This document shows positions 9,664-18,521 of a DNA stretch of 64,000 bases, in pieces. Below the pieces are notes generated by a model. That model was not told the origin of the DNA, searched no databases, and saw nothing but the letters and a program-made list of their open reading frames with translations. Both the position numbers and the translations under genes were made by a program. Origin of the DNA: Ancrocorticia sp039812645 (lineage in GTDB: Bacteria > Actinomycetota > Actinomycetes > Actinomycetales > Actinomycetaceae); NCBI GenBank assembly GCA_039812645.1, contig JBDIAV010000008.1, positions 1-64,000 on the forward strand, in the 5' to 3' direction. Position 1 is the first letter of the stretch, and the number at the start of each line of letters is the position of its first letter.

Positions 9664-10518
9664 CTACATCGTCACAGTCGGTGCCACAGCCTTACCAGCG
9701 TTGAGATAGCGACGGCGCTGACGCTTCGTCCACAGGTCAGCGGTGCGTGCGATAGCCAGATTCACGAGGATAAACACCACGGTAACCGTCAAGTATGTCT
9801 GGATGAGATAGCCGGTGTTGGCCACCAGCACCTTGGCGCTGAACTGCAGTTCCGAATAGGACACCACATAGCCCAGAGTCGTGTCCTTGATGAGAATAAC
9901 CACCTGTGCCAGCAGCGATGGCATCACCAAACGGATCGCCTGGGGGAAAATGACGTTGAGATAAATCTGCCCGCGGGTCATCCCGATCGCCAGGGCAGCC
10001 TCGGTCTGCCCCTTGGGCAATGCCAAAACTCCGGCACGGAACACCTCGGCAATCGTTGCTCCGGAGCAGAGACCGATGGGAATAACGAGCTTCCAGTAGA
10101 GGTCTGGATTCACCCCGTAGCGCGGCAGCGCAATAAAGAAAATATAAATAAGTAGCAGCAACGGGATTGATCGGAAGAATTCGATAATCGCGGTACCGAT
10201 CCAGCGGATCGGCCGGTTCTCACTGAGACGAGCCAATGCGAGCACCGCGCCAAGCGGCAATGCAATTGCCGCCGCGGCGGCCGCCGCGAGCATGGTATCT
10301 CCGAGGCCACCAAGTAGGTACTTGATAATGGGCCACTGGCCGAGAGCCTCCCATTTTTCCGGTTTGAGCTGCCCATTGACACCAAAAATATAGACGGCAT
10401 ACGCCAGCACCGCCACGATGGCCACGGCGGAGAGCACCGTGAGAATTCGGATGCGGCGCCGAGCGCGGGGGCCGGGCGCGTCGAAAAGTGTGGTCTGATT
10501 CGCCGTCGTCGTACTCAT
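9664..10518 (-). CDS. gluD: Polar amino acid ABC transporter permease, GluD-like
   Basis: A 284-residue inner-membrane permease for glutamate or a related polar amino acid. It has a charged N-terminus, a first membrane helix at about residues 25-47 and a five-helix permease core. The EAA-type coupling loop is visible as EVFRAGVLALPKGQTEAA, which docks on the ATPase. The longer N-terminus relative to its partner is typical of GluD. The start overlaps the gluC stop by 4 nt (ATGA on the minus strand). It is the last gene of the unit gluA, amidohydrolase, gluB, gluC, gluD. Exact substrate is inferred from family resemblance. Confidence 0.88.
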   Translation of the reverse strand: MSTTTANQTTLFDAPGPRARRRIRILTVLSAVAIVAVLAYAVYIFGVNGQLKPEKWEALGQWPIIKYLLGGLGDTMLAAAAAAAIALPLGAVLALARLSENRPIRWIGTAIIEFFRSIPLLLLIYIFFIALPRYGVNPDLYWKLVIPIGLCSGATIAEVFRAGVLALPKGQTEAALAIGMTRGQIYLNVIFPQAIRLVMPSLLAQVVILIKDTTLGYVVSYSELQFSAKVLVANTGYLIQTYLTVTVVFILVNLAIARTADLWTKRQRRRYLNAGKAVAPTVTM

Positions 10519-11156
10519 CGCAACACTCGCAATCTCCGCTCGAGCCGATCCCCCACAACCCCGGCCATCAGGGAAATTGTCAGATACATGACAGCCGCCA
10601 CCATGAACGTGAGCAGGCCGAGAGCCTCACGATTATTAATGTAGGAGACGGTGGCCGTCAGATCCATGACACCAACAACACCCGCCAGCGACGAACTGAG
10701 GAAGATCCCAATGAACACTGTCACTAGCGGCTGAACCATGGTGCGGAACGCCTGAGGAAGCACCACGTTGCTAATAACCCCACGGAAGGTAAAGCCAAGA
10801 GAACGGGCCGCCTCGATCTGTCCCGTCGGTACACCATTGATACCTGCCCGCAGTGCCTCGCAGAGGAATGAGCCTCCCACCAGCATCATCGCAACAATCA
10901 CGCTAGTGGAATAGGAAAACAGGACGCCGATCTCTGGCAACGCATAAACCACCACAATGATGAGGCTCATCAACGGCACATTACGGAAAATCTCCACGTA
11001 GATCAGCCCAACCGCACGCAACGGAGCGATCGGACTGATCCGAAAGATCGCAACAATAGTTCCCACAATAGTTGCCAGGATGAATCCCAAGAGCGTGAGC
11101 TCCAGGGTTGTTAAGAGTCCCGACCAGAAGAGGTCGCGATATTGCCACAAAGCCAT
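10515..11156 (-). CDS. gluC: Polar amino acid ABC transporter permease, GluC-like
   Basis: A 213-residue permease of the His/Glu/Gln/Arg/opine type with about five membrane helices. The coupling loop reads CEALRAGINGVPTGQIEAARSLG, a typical EAA motif region. It probably forms a heterodimer with the overlapping gluD product. It is separated from the binding-protein gene by about 180 nt holding a strong inverted repeat (11188-11230), which may set the ratio of binding protein to permease. The start is the first ATG after that repeat. Confidence 0.88.
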   Translation of the reverse strand: MALWQYRDLFWSGLLTTLELTLLGFILATIVGTIVAIFRISPIAPLRAVGLIYVEIFRNVPLMSLIIVVVYALPEIGVLFSYSTSVIVAMMLVGGSFLCEALRAGINGVPTGQIEAARSLGFTFRGVISNVVLPQAFRTMVQPLVTVFIGIFLSSSLAGVVGVMDLTATVSYINNREALGLLTFMVAAVMYLTISLMAGVVGDRLERRLRVLR

Positions 11157-11187
11157 TGCCTGATCGATCCCCTTAGCTTGTCATTAG

Positions 11188-11230
11188 TGCGGCACTAACC
11201 AGCGCCAAAAAGTATCTGGTTAGTGCCGCA
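11188..11230. repeat. Perfect 15-bp inverted repeat between gluB and gluC
   Basis: Arms at 11188-11202 and 11216-11230 are exact reverse complements (TGCGGCACTAACCAG and its partner) around a 13-nt loop. It sits in the gap between the binding-protein and permease genes of a single-strand operon. There is no clear U-run after it on the minus strand, so a partial terminator, an mRNA-stabilising hairpin or an operator are all possible. Confidence 0.8.
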
Positions 11231-11336
11231 TCATAACGAGTATCCGTGCGCTATGACCAGTGAAGCAGACCAGACTAGGGCGTTCCCGCCACTCGTCACT
11301 CGCTGCCCGCTGAGCCACATGCGATCGGACTACTGA

Positions 11337-12326
11337 CTACTTGCTCGCATCCGAACCGGTGGTGATGGCAGGAGGCGTGGGCTGGGATAGGACACCGGTG
11401 CGGTCACCAATGGTGAGCTGCCAAAGCTTCAACCAGGAACCGTCATCCTCGACCTCCTTCAAGAAGGTGTTGACGAAGTCGACGGCGTCCGAATCCTTCG
11501 GAAGTCCAATACCGTAGAGATCCTCGGCACCGAAGGGCTCGCCCACAACCTTGAGGTCATCGTTCTGGACAACCGCGTTAAGCAGCAAGGTCTGGTCAAT
11601 GACATAGGCGTCGGCACGGCCTTGCTGGAGAGCCTGCACAGCCTGGGCGTGATCCGGCAGGGCCAGAATTTCTGCCTCAGGCGCGAATTCCTCTAGCGTG
11701 GTGACGCCAGTGGACGCGGCCTGGGTAGCGACAGTCTTGCCAGCAAGATCGTCAATACCGTTGATATCCGAGTTGTCCTTCTTGACAAGGATCGCGGAGG
11801 CCGACGAGTAGTACGGACCCGCGAAGTCGATGCGCTTAAGGCGCTCATCGGTGATCGAGTAGGTTGCGAAAACGGTATCGACCTGACCGTTGACCAGCAG
11901 TTCCTCGCGCGTGTCCACACTCACCTGGGTGAGGTCGTAGGCGCTGGCGTCACCGAGAATGTAGTGCGCCAACAGCTGGAACAGTCCCGCATCAAAACCA
12001 GTCACCACACCGGTTGTCGGATCGAGCTTCGAGAAGAGTTCGGAGGTTTCAGAGCCTCCGACGCGCAGGACGCCCGCCTCCTTGACCTTCGTGGCCCACT
12101 CGCTGGAGGCGATAGTCGCCTCATCTGCGACCGGTCCATCATTAACGATGGCGTCGTAGTCTGCGTTGCCGCTCTCCAGTGCGCCCGCCGCACCGGCCGT
12201 GTTACCCGACTCGCCACCGGGAGCTGGCGTATCGTTGCCGCCTGAGCAGGCTGACAGCATCAAAGCGAACGCCCCGAAAAGGGCGGTGAGGGACGCGAGC
12301 CTACCGCGTCGAGTATTCGACTTCAT
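11337..12326 (-). CDS. gluB: Amino acid ABC transporter substrate-binding lipoprotein, GluB-like
   Basis: A 329-residue extracellular solute-binding protein, lipid-anchored on the outer face of the membrane. The N-terminus has basic residues, a hydrophobic stretch and a lipobox ending LSAC. The mature part has the family-3 binding-protein pattern: LRVGGSETSELFSKLDP, then FDAGLFQLLA, and a FAGPYYSSASAILVKK stretch. An ATG at 12326 with AAAGGAG 8 nt upstream is preferred over the upstream in-frame codon at 12371. It delivers substrate to the GluC/GluD permease. Glutamate is the most likely ligand, by family. Confidence 0.9.
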   Translation of the reverse strand: MKSNTRRGRLASLTALFGAFALMLSACSGGNDTPAPGGESGNTAGAAGALESGNADYDAIVNDGPVADEATIASSEWATKVKEAGVLRVGGSETSELFSKLDPTTGVVTGFDAGLFQLLAHYILGDASAYDLTQVSVDTREELLVNGQVDTVFATYSITDERLKRIDFAGPYYSSASAILVKKDNSDINGIDDLAGKTVATQAASTGVTTLEEFAPEAEILALPDHAQAVQALQQGRADAYVIDQTLLLNAVVQNDDLKVVGEPFGAEDLYGIGLPKDSDAVDFVNTFLKEVEDDGSWLKLWQLTIGDRTGVLSQPTPPAITTGSDASK

Positions 12327-12552
12327 TGCATTTCTCCTTTGAGAGGGGGTGGACCAATAACAGTTTGCCAAGAATTAACGCCTATGGAGAATCGATGACG
12401 ATGCAGGAAAGTGGGGCAACGGCGAAGCCGTTCCGCAGGGGAATATTCCGATGGACATTGTTCCGGTTGATAACAAAACCGGCGGTACAGCGATCGATAA
12501 ACGGTGTGGCGGACTAATGTGGACGAGCAAGTGACATCGAAAAACGAACAGC

Positions 12553-13308
12553 TCAGGCCGCGATACGCATCGAACAACGCTCACGCATCTGAGCGATCAA
12601 CATGGTGAGGCAGGTGGGATCAGCATACGGATCTTCCGGATGCCACTGAACACCGACGACTGGCGCGCTCACGTGCTCCACCGCCTCCACTACACCGTCC
12701 GATGCCCGTGCGGCGACGACCAGGTTCTCGCCCACACGATCAACAGCCTGGTGGTGGGCGCTGTGAACAAGAATTTCACCGCGAACAGCATGCGAACGCA
12801 ACACCGAATGCAGCCGTGAACCCCGCGCCAATTCCACGCGGTGCTGTGAAAAGCGGTAGTCCTCCATGATCTGCGGACTCGTGTGCCCCGGCTCGTCAAG
12901 ATCCTGTACGAGCGTCCCTCCACGGGAAATATTCAGCAACTGCATACCGCGGCAAATGCCTACGAGCGGCACATTACGGGCGACCGCGGCATTGATCAAC
13001 GCCAGCTGCGCTTCGTCCGCCACCGGAAAATGAGGCTCTTCATTCGGATAGTGTGCGGACCCGCCGTAGTATTCGGGCGACACGTCCGGCCCACCCATAA
13101 CGACGACGGCGTCGGCCCTCGCGAACCTCTCTAGGGTTCCGTCCGTGCCGTCATTGACTGCCCATGACACCTCGGTATCCCAGCCGGGTGCGGCCGACAT
13201 GATCCCGCCGACGAGTCTCCGGGTCAGCGCAATCGCGCGAGGATCGGGCGAACGGAACTCGGTCACCCCCGAAATCAGCAGCTTGGGGCGGGATTCTTTG
13301 GTCAACAC
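12553..13308 (-). CDS. Peptidase C26-type gamma-glutamyl hydrolase (class I GATase-like)
   Basis: A 251-residue hydrolase of the gamma-glutamyl-gamma-aminobutyrate hydrolase (PuuD-like) family. The nucleophile elbow is GICRGMQ with Cys119, and the rest of the triad is His223 and Glu225 in QWHPE. An MGGPDVSPEYYGG segment forms the oxyanion region. A GTG start with no obvious ribosome binding site is used. It lies between gluA and gluB, all on the minus strand. It may release glutamate from gamma-glutamyl compounds inside the cell; that link is inferred from position. Other members cleave gamma-glutamyl-GABA. Confidence 0.85.
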   Translation of the reverse strand: MLTKESRPKLLISGVTEFRSPDPRAIALTRRLVGGIMSAAPGWDTEVSWAVNDGTDGTLERFARADAVVVMGGPDVSPEYYGGSAHYPNEEPHFPVADEAQLALINAAVARNVPLVGICRGMQLLNISRGGTLVQDLDEPGHTSPQIMEDYRFSQHRVELARGSRLHSVLRSHAVRGEILVHSAHHQAVDRVGENLVVAARASDGVVEAVEHVSAPVVGVQWHPEDPYADPTCLTMLIAQMRERCSMRIAA

Positions 13309-13397
13309 GGTGACGATTCTAACAAGAACGATTCATCAGACAACCCCCTGTCCATAATCCGAAAACCCGACGGATTAGTGGGGGAATTAGAGAAGAG

Positions 13398-14204
13398 TCA
13401 GTGTGGCAGGATGCGAGCAAGGAAGTCGCGGGCGCGCTCGGACCGCGGGTTGGCAAAGAACTCGTCCGGCGTGGACTGCTCTAGGATCTTGCCGTCAGCC
13501 ATGAACACGATGGAATCAGCGGCCTTGCGAGCAAATCCCATCTCGTGCGTCACCACGATCATCGTCATTCCCTGCGACGCAAGATCCTCCATGACGTCGA
13601 TGACCTCGCCGATCATTTCCGGGTCCAGCGCCGACGTCGGCTCATCGAACAACATGAGCTTTGGCTCCATCGCGAGTGCTCGCGCGATCGCCGCACGCTG
13701 CTGCTGCCCACCGGAGAGCTGCTCGGGGAACTTCTTCATTTGGTCAGCGAGGCCGACGCGCTCGAGCAACCTCCGAGCCGTCTGTTCTGCCTCCGCCTTC
13801 TTCACGCCTTTGACCTTGATAGGCCCCATCGTGACGTTGTCCAGAATCGTCTTGTGAGCAAAAAGGTTGAAAGACTGGAACACCATTCCCACCTCGGCCC
13901 GTAATCTCGCGAGTTCTTTACCCTCCTGAGGCAGGGCTTCGCCGTCGATAAATATCTCGCCGGAAGTAATCGTTTCCAACCGGTTGATTGAGCGACAGAG
14001 TGTGGATTTTCCCGAGCCTGACGGCCCGATAACGACGACGACCTCTCCTTTGCCCACCGTGAGGCTCACGTGGTCGAGCGCCATGAAGTCGCCGTAGTGC
14101 TTGACGACGTCGTTCACGACAACCAGCGACTGGGCAGACTGATTGGGCGTTTGAAAAGAATTAGCCGCGTGAAACTTGCTCGTGCCGGCAGCTTCGGTAC
14201 TCAT
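13398..14204 (-). CDS. gluA: Polar amino acid ABC transporter ATP-binding protein, GluA-like
   Basis: A 268-residue ABC ATPase that energises the GluC/GluD permease. Walker A is GPSGSGKST at 60-68, the Q-loop Gln is at 110, the signature LSGGQ at 163-167, Walker B LMLFDEP at 183-189, and an H-loop lies in VVTHEMGFA. The ATG at 14204 is chosen because AGGAC lies about 8 nt upstream; the annotated-length frame extends further to 14264 without a better site. It is the first gene of the operon, followed after about 90 nt by the C26 hydrolase. Confidence 0.92.
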   Translation of the reverse strand: MSTEAAGTSKFHAANSFQTPNQSAQSLVVVNDVVKHYGDFMALDHVSLTVGKGEVVVVIGPSGSGKSTLCRSINRLETITSGEIFIDGEALPQEGKELARLRAEVGMVFQSFNLFAHKTILDNVTMGPIKVKGVKKAEAEQTARRLLERVGLADQMKKFPEQLSGGQQQRAAIARALAMEPKLMLFDEPTSALDPEMIGEVIDVMEDLASQGMTMIVVTHEMGFARKAADSIVFMADGKILEQSTPDEFFANPRSERARDFLARILPH

Positions 14205-14263
14205 GTAGAGAGTCCTTTCTGGAGGTTGCAGACGACCACCCATGGCGAGGCTCGCAGACCTCA

Positions 14264-14292
14264 ACTGTAACCCTAAAACCTACAACCCAGAA
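14264..14292 (-). promoter_or_regulatory. Candidate promoter of the glu operon
   Basis: On the minus strand a -35-like TTCTGG (14287-14292) lies exactly 17 nt from a -10-like TACAGT (14264-14269), about 60 nt upstream of the chosen gluA start. Spacing is ideal but the -35 match is moderate. Confidence 0.4.
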
Positions 14293-14343
14293 GTAGTGGA
14301 CGTCAGAATCCACTCATCTGGCACCCCGTCTGTTCCGTTCGGT

Positions 14344-15303
14344 TCAGGCCCGCCGGTGTTTGCGCGCGGCTAACAAGCGACTGACAGGAATAGTGACGAG
14401 GGTAATAATCCCTCCCCACGCAAGGCCAATAAGGAAGGAGGCCAGCGTATCGCCCAGCCACTCGCCAAAACCGCCCAACCCACTGCCAGCGTGGGCCAAA
14501 AGATGTGCGAAATCGTGCAGCCACGGCACGCCAATATCGGCAAGGGAGGACGCCACCAAGTGGCCTCCGACCCACAGCATGGCAATCGTGCCGATCACAC
14601 CGATGACGTTAAATACACTCGGCATGCTTTTCGCGAGACCTCGTCCGAATCGGGCCAGCCCCCGCTTGTGGGACTTGGCCAAGCCCAATCCAACATCGTC
14701 AAGCTTCACCAGCACCGCCACAACGCCGTACACCAAACCCGTCATGAGCAATGCAACAATGATTAAAATCAGCAGACGCGACACCACATTCGGTTCGTCG
14801 ATACCGGCCATCGCGATGAGCATGATCTCCGTTGATAACACCAAATCGGTGGTGATGGCGCTACGAACAATCCGATTCTCTTGCTCGTTGGACGAAGATT
14901 CTTTCTCAGAAGATACCAACTGGGTGTGATCGTGATGCCCAGCGGACCACCCGAGCCAAGCTGCTACCTTGAGAGCTCCTTCGTAGGACAAGTAGCTGCC
15001 ACCCACGAGCAACAACCACGGGAACACTCCTGGAGCGAATACCGACAACACCATAGCCGCCGGAATGATGATCGCAAACTTATTGATGAGGCTGCCGCGG
15101 GCGATCCTCCAAATGACGGGCAGTTCACGGGCAGGAGTGAGCCCACTGACGTACTGAGGCGTGACGGCGGCGTCGTCGATAATCACGCCCGTCGACTTCG
15201 CAGACGCTTTCATGGCACCCGCCGCAACATCATCGATTGAAGAAGCGGCCGCCTTCGCCAGTGTCGCAATATCGTCAAGTAACGCAAACAAACCACTAGG
15301 CAT
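14344..15303 (-). CDS. DUF808 (YedI-like) membrane protein
   Basis: A 319-residue membrane protein. The N-terminus MPSGLFALLDDIATLAK and the DVAAGAMKASAKSTGVIIDDAAVTP region are characteristic of DUF808. Several membrane helices follow (about residues 78-105, 150-205, 225-255, 285-310). AAGGAG lies 5 nt before the ATG, so the start is firm. E. coli YedI belongs to this family; no biochemical role is established. The gene stands alone, upstream of the glu operon on the same strand with a short gap, and downstream of tRNA-Gly. Confidence 0.88.
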   Translation of the reverse strand: MPSGLFALLDDIATLAKAAASSIDDVAAGAMKASAKSTGVIIDDAAVTPQYVSGLTPARELPVIWRIARGSLINKFAIIIPAAMVLSVFAPGVFPWLLLVGGSYLSYEGALKVAAWLGWSAGHHDHTQLVSSEKESSSNEQENRIVRSAITTDLVLSTEIMLIAMAGIDEPNVVSRLLILIIVALLMTGLVYGVVAVLVKLDDVGLGLAKSHKRGLARFGRGLAKSMPSVFNVIGVIGTIAMLWVGGHLVASSLADIGVPWLHDFAHLLAHAGSGLGGFGEWLGDTLASFLIGLAWGGIITLVTIPVSRLLAARKHRRA

Positions 15304-15490
15304 AGGGACTCCTTCACGAGATGTCGCAGAGATTGCTTCTCCAGCGGCGTTGATTCTACCGGCTATGTAACGCTATCCAGCTCTTAGCGGAAAATTGAGG
15401 CGAATCCGCAGGTGTTTATGTCAAAAGGAACAAGGTTCTGTGGCGTCCACCCTTGTTAGGCAAGACGTGTGGTGCACGGCCCGAAGACAA

Positions 15491-15527
15491 AAGGCCGACA
15501 TCCCTTTTGTGGTGGGATGCCGGCCTT
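15491..15527 (-). terminator. Terminator after tRNA-Gly
   Basis: A 14-bp stem (15491-15504 with 15514-15527, one G-U pair on the minus strand) and a 9-nt loop, followed on the minus strand by a U-rich UUGUCUU. It sits directly after the tRNA 3' end. Confidence 0.8.
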
Positions 15528-15535
15528 GTCTTCTG

Positions 15536-15609
15536 TGGAGCGAGTGACGGGAATCGAACCCGCGTAATCTGCTTGGAAGGCAGAGGCTCTACCATTGAGC
15601 TACACTCGC
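15536..15609 (-). tRNA. tRNA-Gly (anticodon TCC)
   Basis: On the minus strand a cloverleaf begins GCGAGTG and ends CACTCGC, discriminator T and encoded CCA. The anticodon loop reads CTTCCAA, giving anticodon UCC. A T-arm GGTTCGATTCC and a D-arm AGCTCAATGGTAGAGC are present. Length is 74 nt with CCA. Confidence 0.96.
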
Positions 15610-15748
15610 GTGCCCAATGAGAATAGCAGGAAGACAGCCCATGACGCACATTGAGAAGGTGTGATGTAGAACCAGAGGCATTCCAGGCGCTGGAGAGTGC
15701 ACCCATTCCTTTTTTCGCCTAGTATGGGCTAGTCCCAGTTTGGGGCGA

Positions 15749-15821
15749 CGGGGTATGGCGCAGTTGGTAGCGCGCCCGCTTTGGGAGCGGGAGGCCGTGG
15801 GTTCGAGTCCCGCTACCCCGA
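15749..15821 (+). tRNA. tRNA-Pro (anticodon TGG)
   Basis: A cloverleaf with acceptor CGGGGTA pairing TACCCCG, discriminator A, anticodon loop TTTGGGA (anticodon UGG) and T-loop GGTTCGAGTCC. CCA is not encoded (the sequence continues CCG). It is divergent from tRNA-Gly across 139 nt, which must hold both promoters. Confidence 0.96.
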
Positions 15822-15828
15822 CCGATGA

Positions 15829-15859
15829 GGATGTCCGAAGATTTATCTTCGAGACATCC
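15829..15859 (+). terminator. Hairpin after tRNA-Pro
   Basis: An inverted repeat (GGATGTC...GACATCC outer arms with CGAAGA/TCTTCG inner arms, one bulged A) starts 8 nt after the tRNA. It lacks a T-run, so it may be a processing or weak termination hairpin. The remaining sequence to 15942 shows nothing else convincing. Confidence 0.5.
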
Positions 15860-15942
15860 GAAGAGTGAGGGGTTCAGGGTCCGCTTGACGAACTCCCCCG
15901 ACGAAATCCGAGGACACCACAGGTATTCCCCCCACCGACGTC

Positions 15943-18306
15943 TTACTTTGCTAACCCAGCTCTCGCGCCTAGTGCAACGGCAACACCCATGAGTCCATTT
16001 GGTTCGTAAGGACTCGTGAACAGCCCGGAGTCCACGGCTTTGTCCGTGAGGAACGTATCCGACTCGACCGCCTCAGGATGCTTAATATCCCAGACCAGCA
16101 GTGCAGTCATCACACTCGCCGAAACATCCGGGGGCAACGCTGGCATTCCAATCTTGGCCATGCCGCCATATGCCGCACGCAACACCGCGGAATCAAGCAC
16201 GGACCGCGTCAACGACATCGGCCCCACGTTGTAGGAAATCTGCCGTCCAGCCGCCCGTTCGACAGTCGCGCGCCACCGCCCGATTCGCTTCGCGGCAGCA
16301 TAGTTCGGCCCTTGGACGTCAACGAAGCCGGGATATACGCCGTCGGCCCGCGCGGCCCGCACCCGTGCCGCCTTCGCGTATCCTGCGGCGATTTTTGCCC
16401 ACCGATTGTCCGCAAGTGTCTCACTCACGGCCACCTCATCAAGCATGTAAGCATCCGTTGGGCTGCCAATCCATGCCAGCATCGTGTCTGGCCGCGCCTC
16501 ACTGACCAGTCGTTCGATGATGTCGGCGCCTGCGGCTGCCAGCAAAAAGTCTGCGCCAGGGGCGTATAGAGTATCAACGATGACGAGCCGTCCCGGTAGC
16601 TCCGCCACCCATCCGGCAATACGCTCGGGTTCACGGACAATGTCGCAGGCGTCATCCGGGGCAATAAAAAGCCGTCCAGAACTTGCCGCAGCAATACGTT
16701 GAAGACGAGCTGCCCGGTCTGTTCCGGGGCGCATCACTGCGGCGACGTCGGCGCCCCACGTCAGAAGTTGGGGAGCTGGCGAAAGTTCCGCACCGGCGCC
16801 AAGACACACAAAGGTGAGGCCTTGGAGGTCTAAGAGCTCCGGCTTGCGCACGATTTCTACTAGGGCCGAGGTGGCGGCTGGTTGCATGATCCGCTGCTTC
16901 TCCCATGCGCGCAGGTGAGAGATCAAAGCCTCACCAGAGAGTTCGTCGATGGTAATTCCGGGGTCGGTCTCTGAGCCGAACCCGCGTCCCGTAATCACGC
17001 CCCCACCATTGTTTGGAGATTGCATCTCAGCCTTGGCCAACTCTCTGCCGTCGGCAAAGTGTAGAAGCGAATACAGTGCATTTAACCCGTCGCGAGCGCA
17101 ACGAGATCCTCTCGCCGGAGCATCCACTCGGCTGAGTTCCTCCATGGCATACCGGTACTGCTTGCGCCATGGTTTCGCTTCTTCGATGGCGTTCCGGACT
17201 CGCGGCAACCCGGAGGCAGCACCCGCGCACATGCCCTGCGACACCACGGTGCTACTGGCTCGCCCGTCCTGCCTCGGAAGCACAACGGATCCAGCGTCTG
17301 GCCCGCCGTCGCCCTTTTCTTCGGTGCCCGAGAATGTCAGGTGGACAAGGTCACGACCACTTTTCTTCTCAACGACAGCGTAATTCTCACCACCCATGTC
17401 AATGAGCTCCAGTTCAGTTGGCAGCAATGCTGGAGCTCGGAAGCTTGCCGCTCCACCGCAGGGCTGTTCACCACTCATACCGGCGGCGTGGGCCGCCCAC
17501 GCGTCAATCGCAGCGCCGTGCAACACAACTTTCTTGTAGCCAAACAAACGCGCAGCGGCTACAGAGAGGTGAATGGGATTCGAATCTCCGGAGAATTCCG
17601 CCCAACCGCGAGCCGTCGCGGGAAGTGCCCGCAGCGTCGTCGTCGCAACAGCTTGCCCGATATCAAGCCGCCCGGCGGCGTTCATCCCAAAGGTCTCCCT
17701 GTGCTCTGGCACCGCCGGCAACCGGCCCTTATCCGTTCCGTCCTCGTCGTCCAACTCGGGCCCGGAACCCGTCGTCACAAGTCGAGCAGGACCGCCTCTC
17801 CCCTTGTCCAAATACCGAGTCTCTTCCCGATAGCAGATTCGCCCGTCCCGTCGGAGCGTACATTCCACGGTGAAACCTATGCCCGCCTCGTCCTGCGACA
17901 ACCGTGAAATCTGCGCCGTTAGCTGGAGTGGCTCCCGCGGGTGCACGGGCCGCACCAATGTCCACCGCAGGTCCGTCACCACCACACCAAGCGGCTGGAC
18001 GGGAAGCCTCGGATCGGTGAGAAGATCCAACGTTGACGGAAAACAGAGGGCATGTAAAAGTGAGGGAGGAACCGGGCGTGCGGCTAGTTCGTCGTCGTCA
18101 ATTTCAGAGAAATCGGTGCCAGCTCCAGTACTCAGCCCCAACTCGGCGAAAAATTCCCAGAAACCTTCCCACTGCGCGCGGGACACACCAACCTCGCGTT
18201 GAAGGCGTGGCAACTCATTCGCGTTCGTGGGAAACTCCGCGGGACTCAACTTCGCCATCACCGATGACTTGAGGATCCCGCCCACACGCTTCACGCCAAT
18301 GCCCAC
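15943..18306 (-). CDS. Double hot-dog MaoC-type dehydratase fused to a Rossmann-like C-terminal region
   Basis: About 787 residues. An N-terminal hot-dog domain (roughly 60-170) resembles the first half of FAS1-type dehydratases. A second, MaoC hydratase domain follows, with the motif FSGDSNPIHLS containing the catalytic pair Asp241 and His246, so hydration or dehydration of enoyl/3-hydroxyacyl thioesters is expected. The C-terminal half (about 380-787) includes a VCLGAGAELSPAPQLLTWGADV nucleotide-binding-like turn and a conserved-looking GRWRATVERAAG segment, but I cannot assign it. A GTG at 18306 with AAGGAG 5 nt upstream is preferred; an ATG at 18258 is the alternative. The gene stands alone and faces tRNA-Pro. 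A lipid-metabolism role is likely but the exact substrate is unknown. Confidence 0.75.
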   Translation of the reverse strand: MGIGVKRVGGILKSSVMAKLSPAEFPTNANELPRLQREVGVSRAQWEGFWEFFAELGLSTGAGTDFSEIDDDELAARPVPPSLLHALCFPSTLDLLTDPRLPVQPLGVVVTDLRWTLVRPVHPREPLQLTAQISRLSQDEAGIGFTVECTLRRDGRICYREETRYLDKGRGGPARLVTTGSGPELDDEDGTDKGRLPAVPEHRETFGMNAAGRLDIGQAVATTTLRALPATARGWAEFSGDSNPIHLSVAAARLFGYKKVVLHGAAIDAWAAHAAGMSGEQPCGGAASFRAPALLPTELELIDMGGENYAVVEKKSGRDLVHLTFSGTEEKGDGGPDAGSVVLPRQDGRASSTVVSQGMCAGAASGLPRVRNAIEEAKPWRKQYRYAMEELSRVDAPARGSRCARDGLNALYSLLHFADGRELAKAEMQSPNNGGGVITGRGFGSETDPGITIDELSGEALISHLRAWEKQRIMQPAATSALVEIVRKPELLDLQGLTFVCLGAGAELSPAPQLLTWGADVAAVMRPGTDRAARLQRIAAASSGRLFIAPDDACDIVREPERIAGWVAELPGRLVIVDTLYAPGADFLLAAAGADIIERLVSEARPDTMLAWIGSPTDAYMLDEVAVSETLADNRWAKIAAGYAKAARVRAARADGVYPGFVDVQGPNYAAAKRIGRWRATVERAAGRQISYNVGPMSLTRSVLDSAVLRAAYGGMAKIGMPALPPDVSASVMTALLVWDIKHPEAVESDTFLTDKAVDSGLFTSPYEPNGLMGVAVALGARAGLAK

Positions 18307-18473
18307 AGCTACTCCTTCGCGCCTGACGACAACGTTTTGCTCGCGCTGCCGAGTGGAAAACCAGCACCGCCATCTCGGGGTACTGCGTTTTCCAGCGATC
18401 CAAGAAGCCGCACTCGAACAGCTCCTTCGAGGATAACGAGAAATCACCGAAGATACAGCAGGAGATACAGAAA

Positions 18474-18504
18474 GACCCGGCTGCTCATAACAAGCAACCG
18501 GGTC
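18474..18504 (-). terminator. Terminator of rpmF
   Basis: A 12-bp stem (GACCCGG-rich arms at 18474-18485 and 18493-18504) with a 7-nt loop, followed on the minus strand by UUUCUGU. It lies 17 nt after the L32 stop codon. Confidence 0.8.
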
Positions 18505-18521
18505 GTTCTCAAACTGATATA

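Noticed and set aside
12464..12483. Short inverted repeat (CCGGTT and AACCGG) upstream of gluB
   Set aside because: Six-bp arms with a loose spacing are expected by chance in GC-rich DNA; no T-run or promoter link.
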